A stretch of DNA of 64,000 nt from Tridacna crocea (taxonomy: Eukaryota; Mollusca; Bivalvia; Cardiida; Cardiidae), in contig OX031058.1 of NCBI GenBank assembly GCA_943736015.1, positions 17,261,001-17,325,000 of the forward strand, read 5' to 3'. Positions within the stretch are counted from its first letter, which is position 1. Each line of letters opens with the position of its first letter. A program made the translations under genes and the position numbers. The notes below the pieces were generated by a model that saw only the letters and a list, made by a program, of their open reading frames with translations, had not been told where the DNA came from and did not search any database. Shown here piece by piece: positions 1 to 13,200 of this stretch.

Positions 1-1810
1 TTTTTGTCCGGAGCATATCTCCAAAAGTATGAAAGCTAGGAACTTGAAACTTCACAAGTGGATAGATCTTATTAAGGAAGCGTGCAGTGTACAAGAACCA
101 TTACTCTATCTTCAGTATTTTTGGAGTTGTTGCCCTTTGTAAATTTTTACTTGGAATTTTTGTCCGTAGCATATCTCCAAAAGTATGAAAGTTAGGAACT
201 TGAAACTTCACACACATATAGAACTCATTGAGGAGGCGTGCAGTGCAAAAGATCCATAAGTCTGTCTTCAGTAATTTTGGAGTTATTGCCCTTTGTAAAT
301 TTTAACTTTGGATTTTTGTCCGTAGCATATCTCCAAAAGTATGAAAGCTGGGAACTTGAAACTTCACAAGTGGATAGATCTCATTAAGGAGGCGTGCAGT
401 GTACAAGAACCATTACTCTATCTTCAGTGTTTTGGGAGTTATTGCCCTTTGTAAATTTTTACTTGGAATTTTTGTCCGTAGCATATCTCCAAAAGTATGA
501 AAGGTAGGAACTTGAAACTTCACAAGTGGATAGATCTCATTAAGGAGGCGTGCAGTGTACAAGAACCATTACACTATCTTCAGTATTTTTGGAGTTATTG
601 CCCTTTGTAAATTTTTACTTCGAATTTTTGTCCAGAGCATATCTCCAAAAGTATGAAAGGTAGGAACTCGAAACTTCACACACATATAGAACTCATTGAG
701 AAGGCATGCAGTGCGAAAGATTCATTACTCTGTCTTCAGTAATTTTGGAGTTATTGCCCTTTGTAAATTTTAACTTTGAACTTTTTTTCGGAGCATAACT
801 CCAAAAGTATGAAAGGTAGGATCTTGAAACTTCACAAGTGGATAGATCTCATTAAGGAGGCGTGCAGTGTACAAGAACAATTACTCTATCTTCAATATTT
901 TTGGAGTAATTGCCCTTTGTACATTTTTTTCTGGAATTTTTGTCTGGAGCATATCTCCAAAAGTATGAAAGCTAGGATTTTGAAACTTCACACACATATA
1001 GAACTCATTGAGGAGGCATGCAGTGCAAAAGATTCATTACTCTGTCTTCAGTAATTTTGGAGTTATTGCCCTTTGTAAATTTTAACTTTGAATTTTTGTC
1101 CGGAGCATATCTCCAAAAGTATAAAAGCTAGGAACTTGAAACTTCACACATATATAGAATTCATTGAGGAGGCGTGCAGTGCGAAAGATCCATTATTCTG
1201 TCTTCAGTATTTTTGGAGTTATTGCCCTTTGTAAATTTTAACTTTGGATTTTTTTCTGGAGCATATCTCCAAAAGTATTTGAAATATCAACTTCAAACTT
1301 CACAAGTGGATAGATCTTATTAAGGAGGCATGCAGTGTACAAGAACCATTACTCTATCTTCAGTGTTTTTGGAGTTATTGCCCTTTGCACATTTTCTTCT
1401 GGAATTTTTGTCCGGAGCATATCTCCAAAAGTATGAAAGGTAGGAACTTGTAATTGTTGAGTTATTGCTCTTTGTAAATTTTCACTTTGGAATTTTGTCC
1501 GGAGCATATCTCCAAAAGTACAAAGGCTAGGAACTTTAAACTTTATACACTTATAGAATTCATTAAGGAGAAGTGCACTTCACAAAAACCAAAACTCTGT
1601 CTTTAGTAATTTTTGAGTTATTGCCCTTTGCTAATTTTTATTTTGGATTTCTGTCTGGCATATATCTCCAAAAGTATAAAAGCTAGGAACTTAAAATTTC
1701 ATACACATATAGAACTAATTGAGGAAAAGTGCAGTGCACAAGAACCATAACTCTATCTTCAGTATTTTTGGAGTGATTGCCCTTTGTAAATTTTTACTTT
1801 GGATTTTTGT
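1..1810 (+). repeat. 156-bp tandem array (left edge cut off)
   Basis: About 11 to 12 units repeat with a 156-bp period; the motif TTTTTGTCCGGAGCATATCT or close variants starts near 1, 157, 313, 469, 625, 781 and 937. Two unit types are mixed: one reads CACAAGTGGATAGATC and the other CACACACATATAGAAC at the same place. The last units (after about 1400) are diverged and one is shortened. ORFs in the array are by-products of the repeat. Arrays of this kind sit inside non-autonomous Helentron-like elements of bivalves, so this is probably the right part of such an element; that is inference. A single diverged stretch at 41140-41340 looks like the front end of a related element. Confidence 0.85.
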
Positions 1811-2284
1811 TCGCACATTTTCATTTAGATTACAGGCTTTTTTCGACTGATTACCCTTTGATGAATTTATTTCATCATGGACATATAACAAAAAGGCCAC
1901 ATGTACATGCAAAACACAATACCTCTTATACGTTTGTATCAAAAAAGGTCTTTTTCGGCGGGGGATATCATTTCAACGAAATTGCTTGTCATATTTAACA
2001 TAACGATTGATCAAACAACTTTTTACCTTGCTGTAGTGGACAGCTTTTTGTAATATCGCTGAAGTAAAGAAACCACTCCCCACCCACTTTCCCCCAGGAA
2101 ATGGCATTAGTACTTGCTTTCACTCTTTACCAGTCTACAAATTGTTAGCCTGTACAAAGTGAAAGTATTTGTGGAAGACAAACATGACCCAAATTATGAA
2201 ATATGTCATCTGTAGGGTAGAAAACAATGTAGAAAAAGGAGAAAATGCCGTTTACCAACATTTTCACAACCGCAGGTATCACAC
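1811..2284. other. Non-genic; shares a dispersed repeat with 4740-5000
   Basis: No gene seen. The stretch around 1870-1990 (AAAAGGCCACATGTACATGC, then GCAAAACACAATACCT) returns in diverged form at about 4740-5000, so this is a dispersed repeat flanking the array rather than unique sequence. Confidence 0.5.
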
Positions 2285-2811
2285 AATCAGTTTTCTTGAT
2301 TACAGATCTTCATCTCTGGAACAGAAGACCATAAACCTTTTATCATACAATCTAGAACTTTCCTTGATCAAGAAAGCTTTTGAAACTTTTGTGGTAACCA
2401 ACAATAATTTTTCTAGTTTTCCACAATATTTCCCTGTCGCAAACAAATCCCATGTTTTGTTCCAGATTGAATAAATCGCTTGCAAGAACATTCATTACAA
2501 AACTGTTCTAAAATATTGTTGTTTGGAAAAGAGATAGTAAATTTTCTGCTTTTTGGTAATAGTGATATTAATAGGGCCATGTTCTAATAAGTTGATCTGA
2601 AATTCTGTCATTTATCAATGACTTTTTGTCTATACTGTCCCAGCTTTCCTGTGCTTAATTCATATAAATAGGTTTAAGAATCATACATTTTCATTACATC
2701 GAATAAAAACTGGTGAATCAATCTTGGATAGACAACTCAAAAATGTAAAATCGATTAATAATGTCAAAGCAGCAACCCATGTTCACGTATATCATATCTT
2801 CATTTATTAGT

Positions 2812-3048
2812 TTAAACACTTCACCAAACCAGAAGTTTAGAGTCATTGAAGTTGAAAGCATTTGCAGACAGCAAATCATAAGTGGCTAAAATGAAGGTAT
2901 TTTTAATTGGAGGGGTAGAAAACATTGTGAGAGAAGAAGAAAATGCTGGTTACTAGCATTTTCTCCATTTTCTCACAATATTTTAAAAAAAGCTTTCTTC
3001 CTCAGGATTGTTAAATTTGGGTACAAGTGCGTTATTTAAAGGGCCTTA
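2812..3048. mobile_element. Old TTAA-MITE (family A), present in both units
   Basis: Diverged member of the palindromic MITE family described at 14657-14885. The same insertion is at 26541-26772 in unit 2, so it predates the segmental duplication. A half copy follows at 3064-3193 (ending TTTGGTAAAGAGTTGA) with no counterpart in unit 2. Confidence 0.65.
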
Positions 3049-3280
3049 AAGAGGGTACCAGAATTGACTCTTGACCCTTTCAAAAACAATCCTAAAATCA
3101 AATTTCAGTTTTCGATTTACATTCATTTTGTTGTCTACAACTGCTTTCAATATGGACGGGTCCAAAAGTTTGTCATTTGGTAAAGAGTTGAGAGAAAAAA
3201 AAACACATAAGCAATAAATTATCAGTCTTCCAATTACTTTGAGAAAAGATTTCAAGGAAGCAACAGTTCTAAGAAAGTTG

Positions 3281-3354
3281 TATAAAAGACTTGAGGGAGA
3301 TACGATACAAGTTCTTTTTCCTTGTGAGATACGATACAAGTTCTTTTTCCTTGT
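3281..3354 (+). promoter_or_regulatory. Candidate TATA element plus 29-bp direct duplication upstream of gene 1
   Basis: TATAAAAG lies at 3281-3288 and is conserved at 26915-26922 upstream of gene 2, in a block similar between units. Directly after it unit 1 has a perfect 29-bp direct duplication (3297-3325 and 3326-3354); unit 2 has a single, slightly different copy. The start codon is some 720 bp downstream, so either the 5' UTR is long or spliced, or this is not the promoter. The inference rests only on the motif and its conservation. Confidence 0.3.
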
Positions 3355-4008
3355 GATGCAAAGTAGGACAAAACAAATACGTCTAAGTATATACTGATTC
3401 GTCAACGTATAGTCTATGGTAAGCATTAATCTTTTTAGTTCTTATGAAATAATTTTTAGCATATATTTCAGAAATAATTATGAGTTTAATTCATAAAACC
3501 AGTAATGAATTTAATGATCAACACATTAGCTTTTGGTGAAAAAAAGGAATTTTTTTTCAGTCGTGTATGTAACAGGTTCAAAAGTTAAATTTGACAATGT
3601 AAATGTTGTACACGTAGATATGCTCACGGTACAAAACTGAACAATCACATACATGATACAAAAGAAAGATGTCCCGAAGATGAACATCTGAATGTTATAA
3701 ATAATGCAAGTTTTGTTTTTGTTAACCAATAATTTGGACAGTGGTGTTCCAGCATTAAACTATCTTGCTAAGTTTTTATTGTGTCAGGAAGAGCCCACTA
3801 TTGTGATACATTTTTTTTCCCTTGTAGTCAGAAAAAACGTCCTTTTTTGTTGTGAAACATGTGTGCTTGTGTTTTTTATGGGAAACCTTAACTAAATTAA
3901 TGATTTACTCCAGTTATAGTCAAGGTCTCATAGTCTCCTGTTATACTTTTTTTAAATGTTTTTAATGCCCACGTTTCTATCGAATTTTAAAAGGAACTGA
4001 CTGTCAAG

Positions 4009-4207
4009 ATGTTACAGTTTAGTATAACTTGGTCGAGTGTATTCATCCTTTTGGACTGTCAACTAAATACAAGAGCAGTAGAAGATTTTCCCTGGACGAC
4101 TGTGGAGATGGCATTGGCCCAGATATGTTCATCTGTTAATGTATGTGGACGCACCGTAGGCTGGAATGTTACTGTACCTTCATCTCGTCGATTCACATGC
4201 TGCAAAG
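4009..4207 (+). CDS. Gene 1 exon 1 (signal peptide and first cysteines)
   Basis: Starts at ATG 4009 and ends before GTAACT at 4208, leaving phase 1. It has the same length (199 nt) as exon 1 of gene 2, with 5 differences in 66 residues (positions 2, 4, 6, 16 and 62). The N-terminus has a hydrophobic stretch (WSSVFILL) typical of a signal peptide. Confidence 0.75.
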
Positions 4208-7200
4208 GTAACTATGGGCAGTAACTTACATATATACCGTGCTTTGAGCATGGTAGTAAAATGCATGTGCCTGCGCTGTACTGACCTTGGTCAAGTTGTT
4301 TTGCTATGAATCAGCTTCTTGCATGACTATGGACCTTGAGGAAGAAGCCTTTCGAACTCATTGTGGGAAAAGGAGAAAATGCTGGTAACCAGCATTTTCT
4401 CCTTTTCCCACGTTTTCTACCTTACAAAAGCAAAATTGCAAAATAAAACTTTCTGGCGGATGGTGAAAACCCGAATATTGTTATTTCAAAGTTATATTTT
4501 TGAAAAAAGAAATCCCATTATCGGATAGTATAGATCAGAGATCACACTGTACAGACTGTGTAGTCTGAACTTGTTCTACACTGTCTGTCCGTTCCATTGT
4601 CCAGAAAGACATCTCTTTAAATCCTTGATGAAAATTGGTGATACACCATACCTGTATTTCTTACGATAGTCCACCGATAAAAATTCTTTTTTTTTTTTAA
4701 TTTGGTGCCGTGTCATCGGAAAAGGGGGCTTGATGTATATTTCCATTATGGACTGATACCTCTTTAACTATTAGACAAAATTTTATGAAACTTCATATTC
4801 ATTTTGTTTGTCGTTGGCCACAGACAATCATATTTGTTTTATCTTTTCAAATGCTACGTTATAGAAAAGGGGGCTCAATGGATAACTTCATTATGGATCA
4901 ATAACTAAAAGGCCTCGTGTACATGCAAAACACAATACCTATTATTTGTTTCCATTTAAAGATGTCTTTAAACATTTTTGTCTCAACGAAATAACCTGCA
5001 TTAAATTGAAAGTTAACAAACTGAAGTTTTTCGTAATATTTCTTGTTTAGAAAAGAAAATATTCAAGAGCGTTAGGTAAAGTCAATTGAGTGAACTGCAT
5101 TTGAATTGAACCGGATTGGATTTAATAACTAGAATGAACCGATGGACCTGTAACAGACTCAGAAACCAAATTTGACAATATTTCCTCAGTCCGGTATAAA
5201 TCAATAAAGATTTACAATTACCATAGCCACTTACCAGTTTCAAATTCGCTAGTCTGTCAGTACTTTCAGTACTTTGATCTAGAATATGTCTCCGTGAGTT
5301 AGGCTACTCCTTAGCCTAATATAGCCTGTTTTACAACCCGCATCTTATAAATCACCAAGAAAATATTTTGACTAATTTTCATATGTATTGAACAGAAAAT
5401 GTGGCCCCTACATCGTACACAAGCTGTTTTAAAGATTTTGCCTGGAAACCTACTTTTTGATCTGATGTGACCCATTTTCGATTTCATACGAGATATCACC
5501 GAGACAAAGATTCTAACAAACGTTTATGAGCATTGGGGGAAAAATATTGTCTCCAGAGTGTACAAAAGGGTTTTCTAAGATTTAATGTATTTACCTAGAT
5601 TTTGACCCAACGTGACTAGTTTTAAAAATATCAAGACACACGATCTTACCAACTTTCATGAGTATTGGACTGAAAATCTAGCCTCTTAAACGTGCACAAG
5701 TTTTTTTTCAGCATTTGAGCCAGTCACCTATTTTTCGACTAGACGTGACCAAAACTCATCATGGAAATCAAGAAGACTAGTTTTCTGACCAGCTTTCAAG
5801 ATGATTGAACTAAAAATGTGGCCTCTAGAAGTTTTTTTTCCCTAAGAGTTGACCTGGCGACATAGTTTTTGACCCGACATGACAAACGTTCACACAAGTC
5901 CAAGATACCATCAAAACAAATAGAATGACCCATTTTCAAACTTGTCTGACATACATGTATCATCAATGCAAACATTCAGACAAACGTTAAAGAGTTTTGG
6001 GTTTAAATGTGGCCTCTAGAGAGTGCACAAGGCTTTCAAAGATTTGATCTGGTAGCCTACTTTTTGATCCGCCGTAACCTATTTTCGAACTCGTCCGAGA
6101 TATCATTGCCATAAAGATTAAAAAATTTCATGAGTATCAGACTGAAAATGTGGCCTCTAAAGCGTACAAAAGCTATTTTCAAAAGTTGATGACGCACACA
6201 GCACTGCGTACGACGGACACAGCACGATTACAAAAGCTCACATCGAGCACTTTGTTCTCAAAAGACCGAAAAGTAATATAACACTGGCATATATGAAACT
6301 GAAACATGTACACTTTAATGAGAATTGAAAAATATAGACTATCTACCGCTATGACGACAAATTATTGAATATGTTCACGATGAAAGCATTTTCTGACGAT
6401 GAATGATTTCCCACATGCTGTAATCTATCTTTGCACACATAAAAAAAATTGATGGAAGAGGATTTCTGTCATTTATATTTTTTCAGTTGTTTTAAAAGAC
6501 TTCTACCATGGGGTCGTTGAATCTTGTGTTTTTTGCAAAAGGTACAATTGCTAGAATGAACACTGAATATATTTAAGAACAATGTTGTTTTCAGATTGTG
6601 CATGTGACGACAACTGCGAACAGCGCGGAGATTGTTGTTTTCCACAAGCCCATACTGAAAACACTGGAAAGTGTATGTACCCTAGAACAAGGTATCAGTT
6701 TGAAGCACTTTCTAAACATGACCAGTCTATCTACATCATTGACACACCACCGCGAAACGGTTGTGTAACCAGAAACAGTTCAGGTTGTCACGGAGATGAG
6801 ATATTACAGCCTGTATCGTCAGAGAACACAGGAGCTGTTTATTCTAATGAGAACTGTGCACATTGTCATGAAACTGGTGACTTCAAACAATGGGAACCCG
6901 ACCTGAAATGCGAAATGCACCGTAGTGTTGATACAATTGACATTTTTAGCTCACCTGAGCACGAAGTGCTCATGGTGAGCTATTGTGATCGTGCTGTGTC
7001 CGTCGTGCGTCGTGCGTCGTCCGTCGTCAACTTTTTACCTTGTGTACGCTCTAGAGGCCACAGTTTTGGTCGGATACTCATGAAAGTTGGTCAGGATGTT
7101 TGTCTCGATGAAATCTCGGACGAGTTCGAAAATGGGTCATGTGGGGTCAAAAACTAGGTCACTAGGTCAAATCTTAGAAAAACCTTGTGTACGCTCTAGA

Positions 7201-10200
7201 GGCCGCATTTTGAGTCCGATACTCATGAAAGTTGGTCAGGATGTTTGTCTCGATGATATCTCGGACGAGTTCGAAAATGGGTCATGTGGGGTCAAAAACT
7301 AGGTCACTAGGTCAAATCTTAGAAAAACCTTGTGTACGCTCTAGAGGCCGCATTTTGAGTCCGATACTCATGAAAGTTGGTCAGGATGTTTGTCTCGATG
7401 ATATCTCGGACGAGTTCGAAAATGGGTCACGTGGGGTCAAAAACTAGGTCACCAGGTCAAATCTTAGAAAAACCTTGTGTACGCTCTAGAGGCCGCATTT
7501 TCAGTCGGATACTCATGAAAGTTGGTGAGGATGTTTGTCTCGATGATTTCTCGGATGAGTTCGAAAGTGGGTCACGTGGGGTCAAAAACTAGGTCACCAG
7601 GTCAAATCTTAGAAAAACCTTGTGTACGCTCTAGAGGCCACATTTTCAGTCGGATACTCATGAAAGTTGGTCAGGATGTTTGTCTGGATGATATCTCGGA
7701 CGAGTTCGAAAGTGGGTCACGTGGGGTCAAAAACTAGGTCACCAGGTCAAATCTTAGAAAAACCTTTTGTACGCTCTACAGGCCACATTTTCAGTCGGAT
7801 ACTCATGAAAAATGGTCAGAATGTTTGTCTGGATGATATCTCGGACGAGTTTGAAAGTGGGTCACGTGGGGTCAAAAACTAGGTCACCAGGTCAAATCTT
7901 AGAAAAACCTTTTGTACGCTCTACAGGCCACATTTTCAGTCCGATACTCATGAAAGTTGGTCAGGATGTTTGTCTCGATGATATCTCGGACGAGTTCGAA
8001 AATGGGTCACGTGGGGTCAAAAACTAGGTCACCAGGTCAAATCTTAGAAAAACCTTTTGTACGCTCTAGAGGCCACATTTTTAGTCGGATACTCATGAAA
8101 GTTGGTCAGGATGTTTGTCTGGATGATATCTCGGACGAGTTTGAAAATGGGTCACGTGGGGTCAAAAACTAGGTCACCAGGTCAAATCTTAGAAAAACCT
8201 TTTGTACGCTCTAGAGGCCACATTTTCAGTCGGATACTCATGAAAGTTGGTTAGAATGTTTGTCTGGATGATATCTCGGACGAGTTTGAAAATGGGTCAC
8301 GTGGGGTCAAAAACTAGGTCACTAGGTCAAATCTTAGAAAAACCTTTTGTACGCTCTAGAGGCCATATTTTCAGTTGGATACTCATGAAAGTTGGTCAGG
8401 ATGTTTGCCTGGATGATATCTCGGACAAGAACAAAAATGGGTCATGTGGGGTTAAAAACTAGGTCACTAGGTCAAATGTTAGAAAAACCTGTTGTAGGCT
8501 CTAGAGGCCACATTTTCAGTCCGAAACTCTTGTAAGTTGGTCAGAATGTTTGTCTTGATGATATCTCAGACAGGTTTGAAAATGGGTCATTGGGGGTTAA
8601 AAACTAGGTCACCAGGTCAAATCTTAGAAAAACCTTGTATATGCTCTGGATGCCACATTTTCAGTCCAACACTCTTGAAAATTAGTCAGAATGTTTGCCT
8701 TTATAATATCTTGGATGAGTTTGAATATGGGTCATGTTGGGTCAAAAACTGGGTCAATATGTCAAATGTTATAAACACCTTTTGTATGCTCTGGAGGACA
8801 CATTTTCAGTCTGATACTCCTAAAACTTGTTCATAATATTTGTCCTGGTGATACCTTAAATGAGTTTGAAAATGGGTCATGTGGAGTCAGAAACTAGGTC
8901 AATGGGTCAAATATTAGAAAAACCTTGTGTACACTCCAGAGGCTACATTTTCTGCCTGATACTCTTCAGACTTGGTCAGAATGTTTGTTTTGGTGATGTC
9001 TCAAAAGAGTTTGATAATGGGTATTTGTCGGGTCCAAAACTAGGTCACTTGATGAAATCTTAGAAAAACCTTTTGTACACTGTAGAGGCCACATTTTCAG
9101 TCCAATACTCATGAAACTTGGCCAGAATGTTTGTCTTATTGATATCTCAAAAGTGTTTGATGATGGGTAATGTCTAATAAAAAACTAGGTCACTGGGAAA
9201 CTAGATGGTGCATGTTTGGTCAATAAACTCAGGTGAGCGATTTCAGGGCCATCATGGCCCTCTTGTTTCCGAATTGTTATCATTAGCAAAAAATCCGGAA
9301 ACCTCTCTTTGTTATCTCGGTTTTGCCATTAACCCAGACGATGACCAAACTTGCATTATTTACAGAAATGTAAGTCGAATTTCGGATAATTATCCAGTAA
9401 ATCCGATAAGTTGGACAAACATGACGGAAGAAGAAATTCGAGACATTTGCTTCAGTGGCTTTACCTTGCCATTCTATTATCCCGTCCACAGACTGTGGTA
9501 TCGAAATCCATTTTGTTTTCTATACGAGCGGGGTCCAACAATTTTGCAATGTAATGAATATGTCCGTGTAGGGCAGGACATGTCCAGCTTTGCAGCGTTA
9601 CTGAAAGCTGACACTGTTTCCCAAGTCGTATCTCAAGGCATGGGTCTTTGTAATAGTTGTTACCAGGAAGTTTGTCACAGAGGTAGCAAACTTGTAGGTA
9701 CTTTTTGTTTTGTTTTTGTTTTGTTTTTAGTTAGTCTTTTCAGCTTTACATAAAAATTTAACCTTTAGCCCTTAAAGGTGCCCTTCAGGTTTTTGGACGA
9801 AAATTTTACAAAAGTGCAAAAAAATCATCCTTATACTCCCAAAGCCTTTTAATTTTCATTCATAAAATCCCAGTAGTCGAAAACCGTCCGACGACACGAA
9901 AAATTAGAGATTTATTACGGCCCAGGTTGACATCAACGGGAGACACATTCTATTTTTAGATGATCAATTCGCTCATTTACTTACAGGAATACACAGAAGA
10001 AGCTTCAAACATAGCGTCCGAAGAAGACATCGTGGAAAATAATTATTACATGTTTGTTACGATAGGGAATTTAAGCGTTATGAGTCATGTGCCAGTCACT
10101 TGACATTCCCACAGTGCTTTACTGATTTTTGGCGCGAAATCTAAAAATAGCTTAAGAGGCTACGTAGCCTTTTAAGGGAATACAGTCAATTTTTTTTTTT

Positions 10201-13200
10201 GTAATTTTATGAATCTTAATTATTGATGATTTGTATTATTTTTTTCAAATGAATTTCAGTGATATAGATAATTTTTAATTTGGTGAGATGTAAAAATTCT
10301 AAATACCCACCTTTAACAGAATCTTGGATCCATCCATAGGAAAAATATCTGCACTGGACAAATGCGGCAGAATAATACACTGAAACGAACTTCTAAATGG
10401 CCACTTTTAAGCTGTAATTTCCTATTGACGTTTTTTTGCGTCCGCTGCCTATAAAAAGGACGGGTAATTTGGTTTCATTTTTCGCAGAATAATTGCCCGG
10501 TCTGAAAACATACCTGAGCCAAATTTTGAAGGGAATTCATTCAATTTTATCGCGGAAGAAACTTATTCGTCGTCCATTCACTCAACATTGTAAATCGAAA
10601 TATCAATTTTTGAAAACTTCATGCTTGTTTTTTTCGGATAACATTTCTTTCACAGAGAATAATTTTCATGTTTTTTCCTATTGCTTACAGAAGTCCAGTA
10701 TTTTATGCTTCTCTTTTTAAACTGTTTTGGCTGGTAGACACCACGCACGTGCAAGCAACTAGTTTTCCTTTTTTCGAAAAAGGGATTTCTTTTGTTGGCA
10801 AAATCGGGAATCTTTTCACCACAATACTATGGTTGACGTCCAGATATACGTCACAATTTGTATTTATTAACATTTTTTTTACTTGGTCCACTTTATAGGA
10901 GAAACAAAAGTGGCCGTTTAGAAGTTCATTTTAGTGTAGAATTTGTCTTTAAAAGGACAGAAAACATTTTTGATGAAATGCTGGTTACCCTCTGGGTCGT
11001 GTAAACTCAGGAATGTTTAGAAAGGACTATGTTAAAGAGTCGAAAAAGTAAATGATAAGACATGTTATTTCATGCTTTCCGGTATGATATCGAGAAATAG
11101 CAGTGATAATATTTTTCGATCTTACACGGGTACGACCAGTGAAAATTCCGATTTTTGTGTCCTCGTTGACTAGATAAATTGCGCGTGCCTGACAACTAGA
11201 TGGGAAATATAACGTCATTTACCTTACATTTTCTCGCGCTTGACGTAATATTGTAATGAGTTGCTATGCGGGAGGGGTACACCACGGGGAAAAACGGAAA
11301 AGAACTGTACTGGATTTTGATAAAGCTCCTTCCAGAATGGGCTAAAAGCATGAAATAAATAGAATATTTGTTTTTTTTCTGTGAAAGATCGAAATTTATT
11401 TCATCTCGTGAACACCATAGGTAATACTTTCACTCGTGGCTGCGCCACTCGTGAAAATATTACCGATGGTGTTCACTCGATGAAACAAATTTCAATCTTT
11501 CATCGAAAAAAACCCCCCAAATATCCTCTATCTATTATGATGACAAGTAAGAAAGACCGAGATAGGCCATTTTTATACATCAGGACAACTCACATATACA
11601 GAGCAATGTAGATCAAAGACCAGGTTTTCTTTGTCATGTCCATCTTCGCAAGCCAGGGATACTAAGGTAGTACCCTTCGCCGCTCGCCTCTTTGAAAATC
11701 GAAGCTCCCGTTGCACCATTTCATTGGATGCGATCAAAAGCCATCGCGTCCAATCAAACCATTCGTAACAAAAAATCTTTCGGAAAACAGAAAACAGTTA
11801 TGGCGGCGACCGTCAAAAAAGAAAGTTGTCGTGTTTGTGACGAAAATTTGCGAAAAAAAAAAAGCAGACGATCGATATTTAATGAGTTTTTTTTTATAGT
11901 TCACGATCAATTATGTGAAGTATTACGAAGGGTTCCTAAGTCAAATGATTGCGAATCATAGTATGTCTGTTCGTCTTGTTTTTGATGTGATGAATCCGAA
12001 AGCGCAGTCATATTTGATGCATAGACTAACAAATTTTATTACATGCATTTTGATGGACCAGAAATAACACCAGCAAAGGTTACGCAACTCGTGATACTCG
12101 ATAGGTAGCGCACCGGGAATTTCTATTTTTAAAGAGGCGAGCGGCCCAAGGTACGTAACGAACAAAGTGGAGTTAGTATCCTTGGCTTGCGAAGATGTGC
12201 CATGTCTAGAACAGTAAAAATGTGTTACTACATATCGAAAAAAGAAATGTTTTGAAATCAACCTAATGTGATATTGTTGTTGTAAACAGAATTATATAAA
12301 CATTGTAGCTACACGATAACTAATTACTAATTAACAACAATATTATCTCAGGTTTTTCAATTTCATTGTCTCGTTTGTACTCATATGTCGGTTTTTCCCT
12401 CGTTTACAGAAAAGTCAACGGCATCAACTTACGTTTGGCAATGTCTTATTTTCAGAGAAAGCATCATCGGAGGTGCCGACCAGTTTATTGCCCAACAGGA
12501 CAAATGTTTGACTTAGAAGGTAACTGTGTGCTAATCACCAATTTCATTTTAATGGGTGGCAGAAGAATTGTGTCCATTCAGATCAGACTGACAGCCTTGG
12601 GTGACAAAAAGTACAACAGGACCAATTTTTTAAGACTCAACGTGACTGATGTAGAAATGGCCATACCGTGGCCCGCTTCATGGAGAATTTCATTTCTAGC
12701 GTTAGCACACGCTGAGGGTAGCAACATCACGTGGACGCCAGACGTAATGATGGTCCTTGAAACTTGGCAAGGAGATTTGAGGTCAAACATTGATGAAGTA
12801 AAACTATCTCTCTCAAAATACATCGCGTTGACTATCGGTGGTATTGAAACAATGTTTAGACAGACAATATATCACCAAACAATAAGAAGATTTGTAAATA
12901 CCGATAAAATTCGAACAACTTTTGTATTTGACTACGTTAAAGAGATTGGCCTCATTGTTGACCTTGCAGACATTGACTTGATCATTTGGGAAGAGTTATA
13001 TTTGTCATCTACCTACTTCTACAACAAAATTATGCTGTCAAAATTGTACTTATGTCCACAAATAGAACTGGCCCCTGACGAGTTTTTGTTACTCGCTGAC
13101 CAACGCTTGCTCTACCATCTCGACAGCGGCTTGTACTTTTACGGGAGAGAATTTCATTTAAATGGAAACGGCAATATTACAACAGCGAGGATATGTGCGG

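Noticed and set aside
776..1054. 92-codon ORF in the left array
   Set aside because: It spans two 156-bp repeat units and exists only because those units lack stops by chance.
7087..8836. Ladder of near-identical 71-codon ORFs starting every 145 bp
   Set aside because: They are produced by the tandem array; the period is not a multiple of 3, each ORF overlaps the next in another frame, and the array belongs to a mobile element.
9228..9246. Alternative acceptor CTCAG|GTGAGC at 9232 for the element in gene 1
   Set aside because: It would join the 6974 donor out of frame; only the acceptor at 9246 keeps the reading frame.
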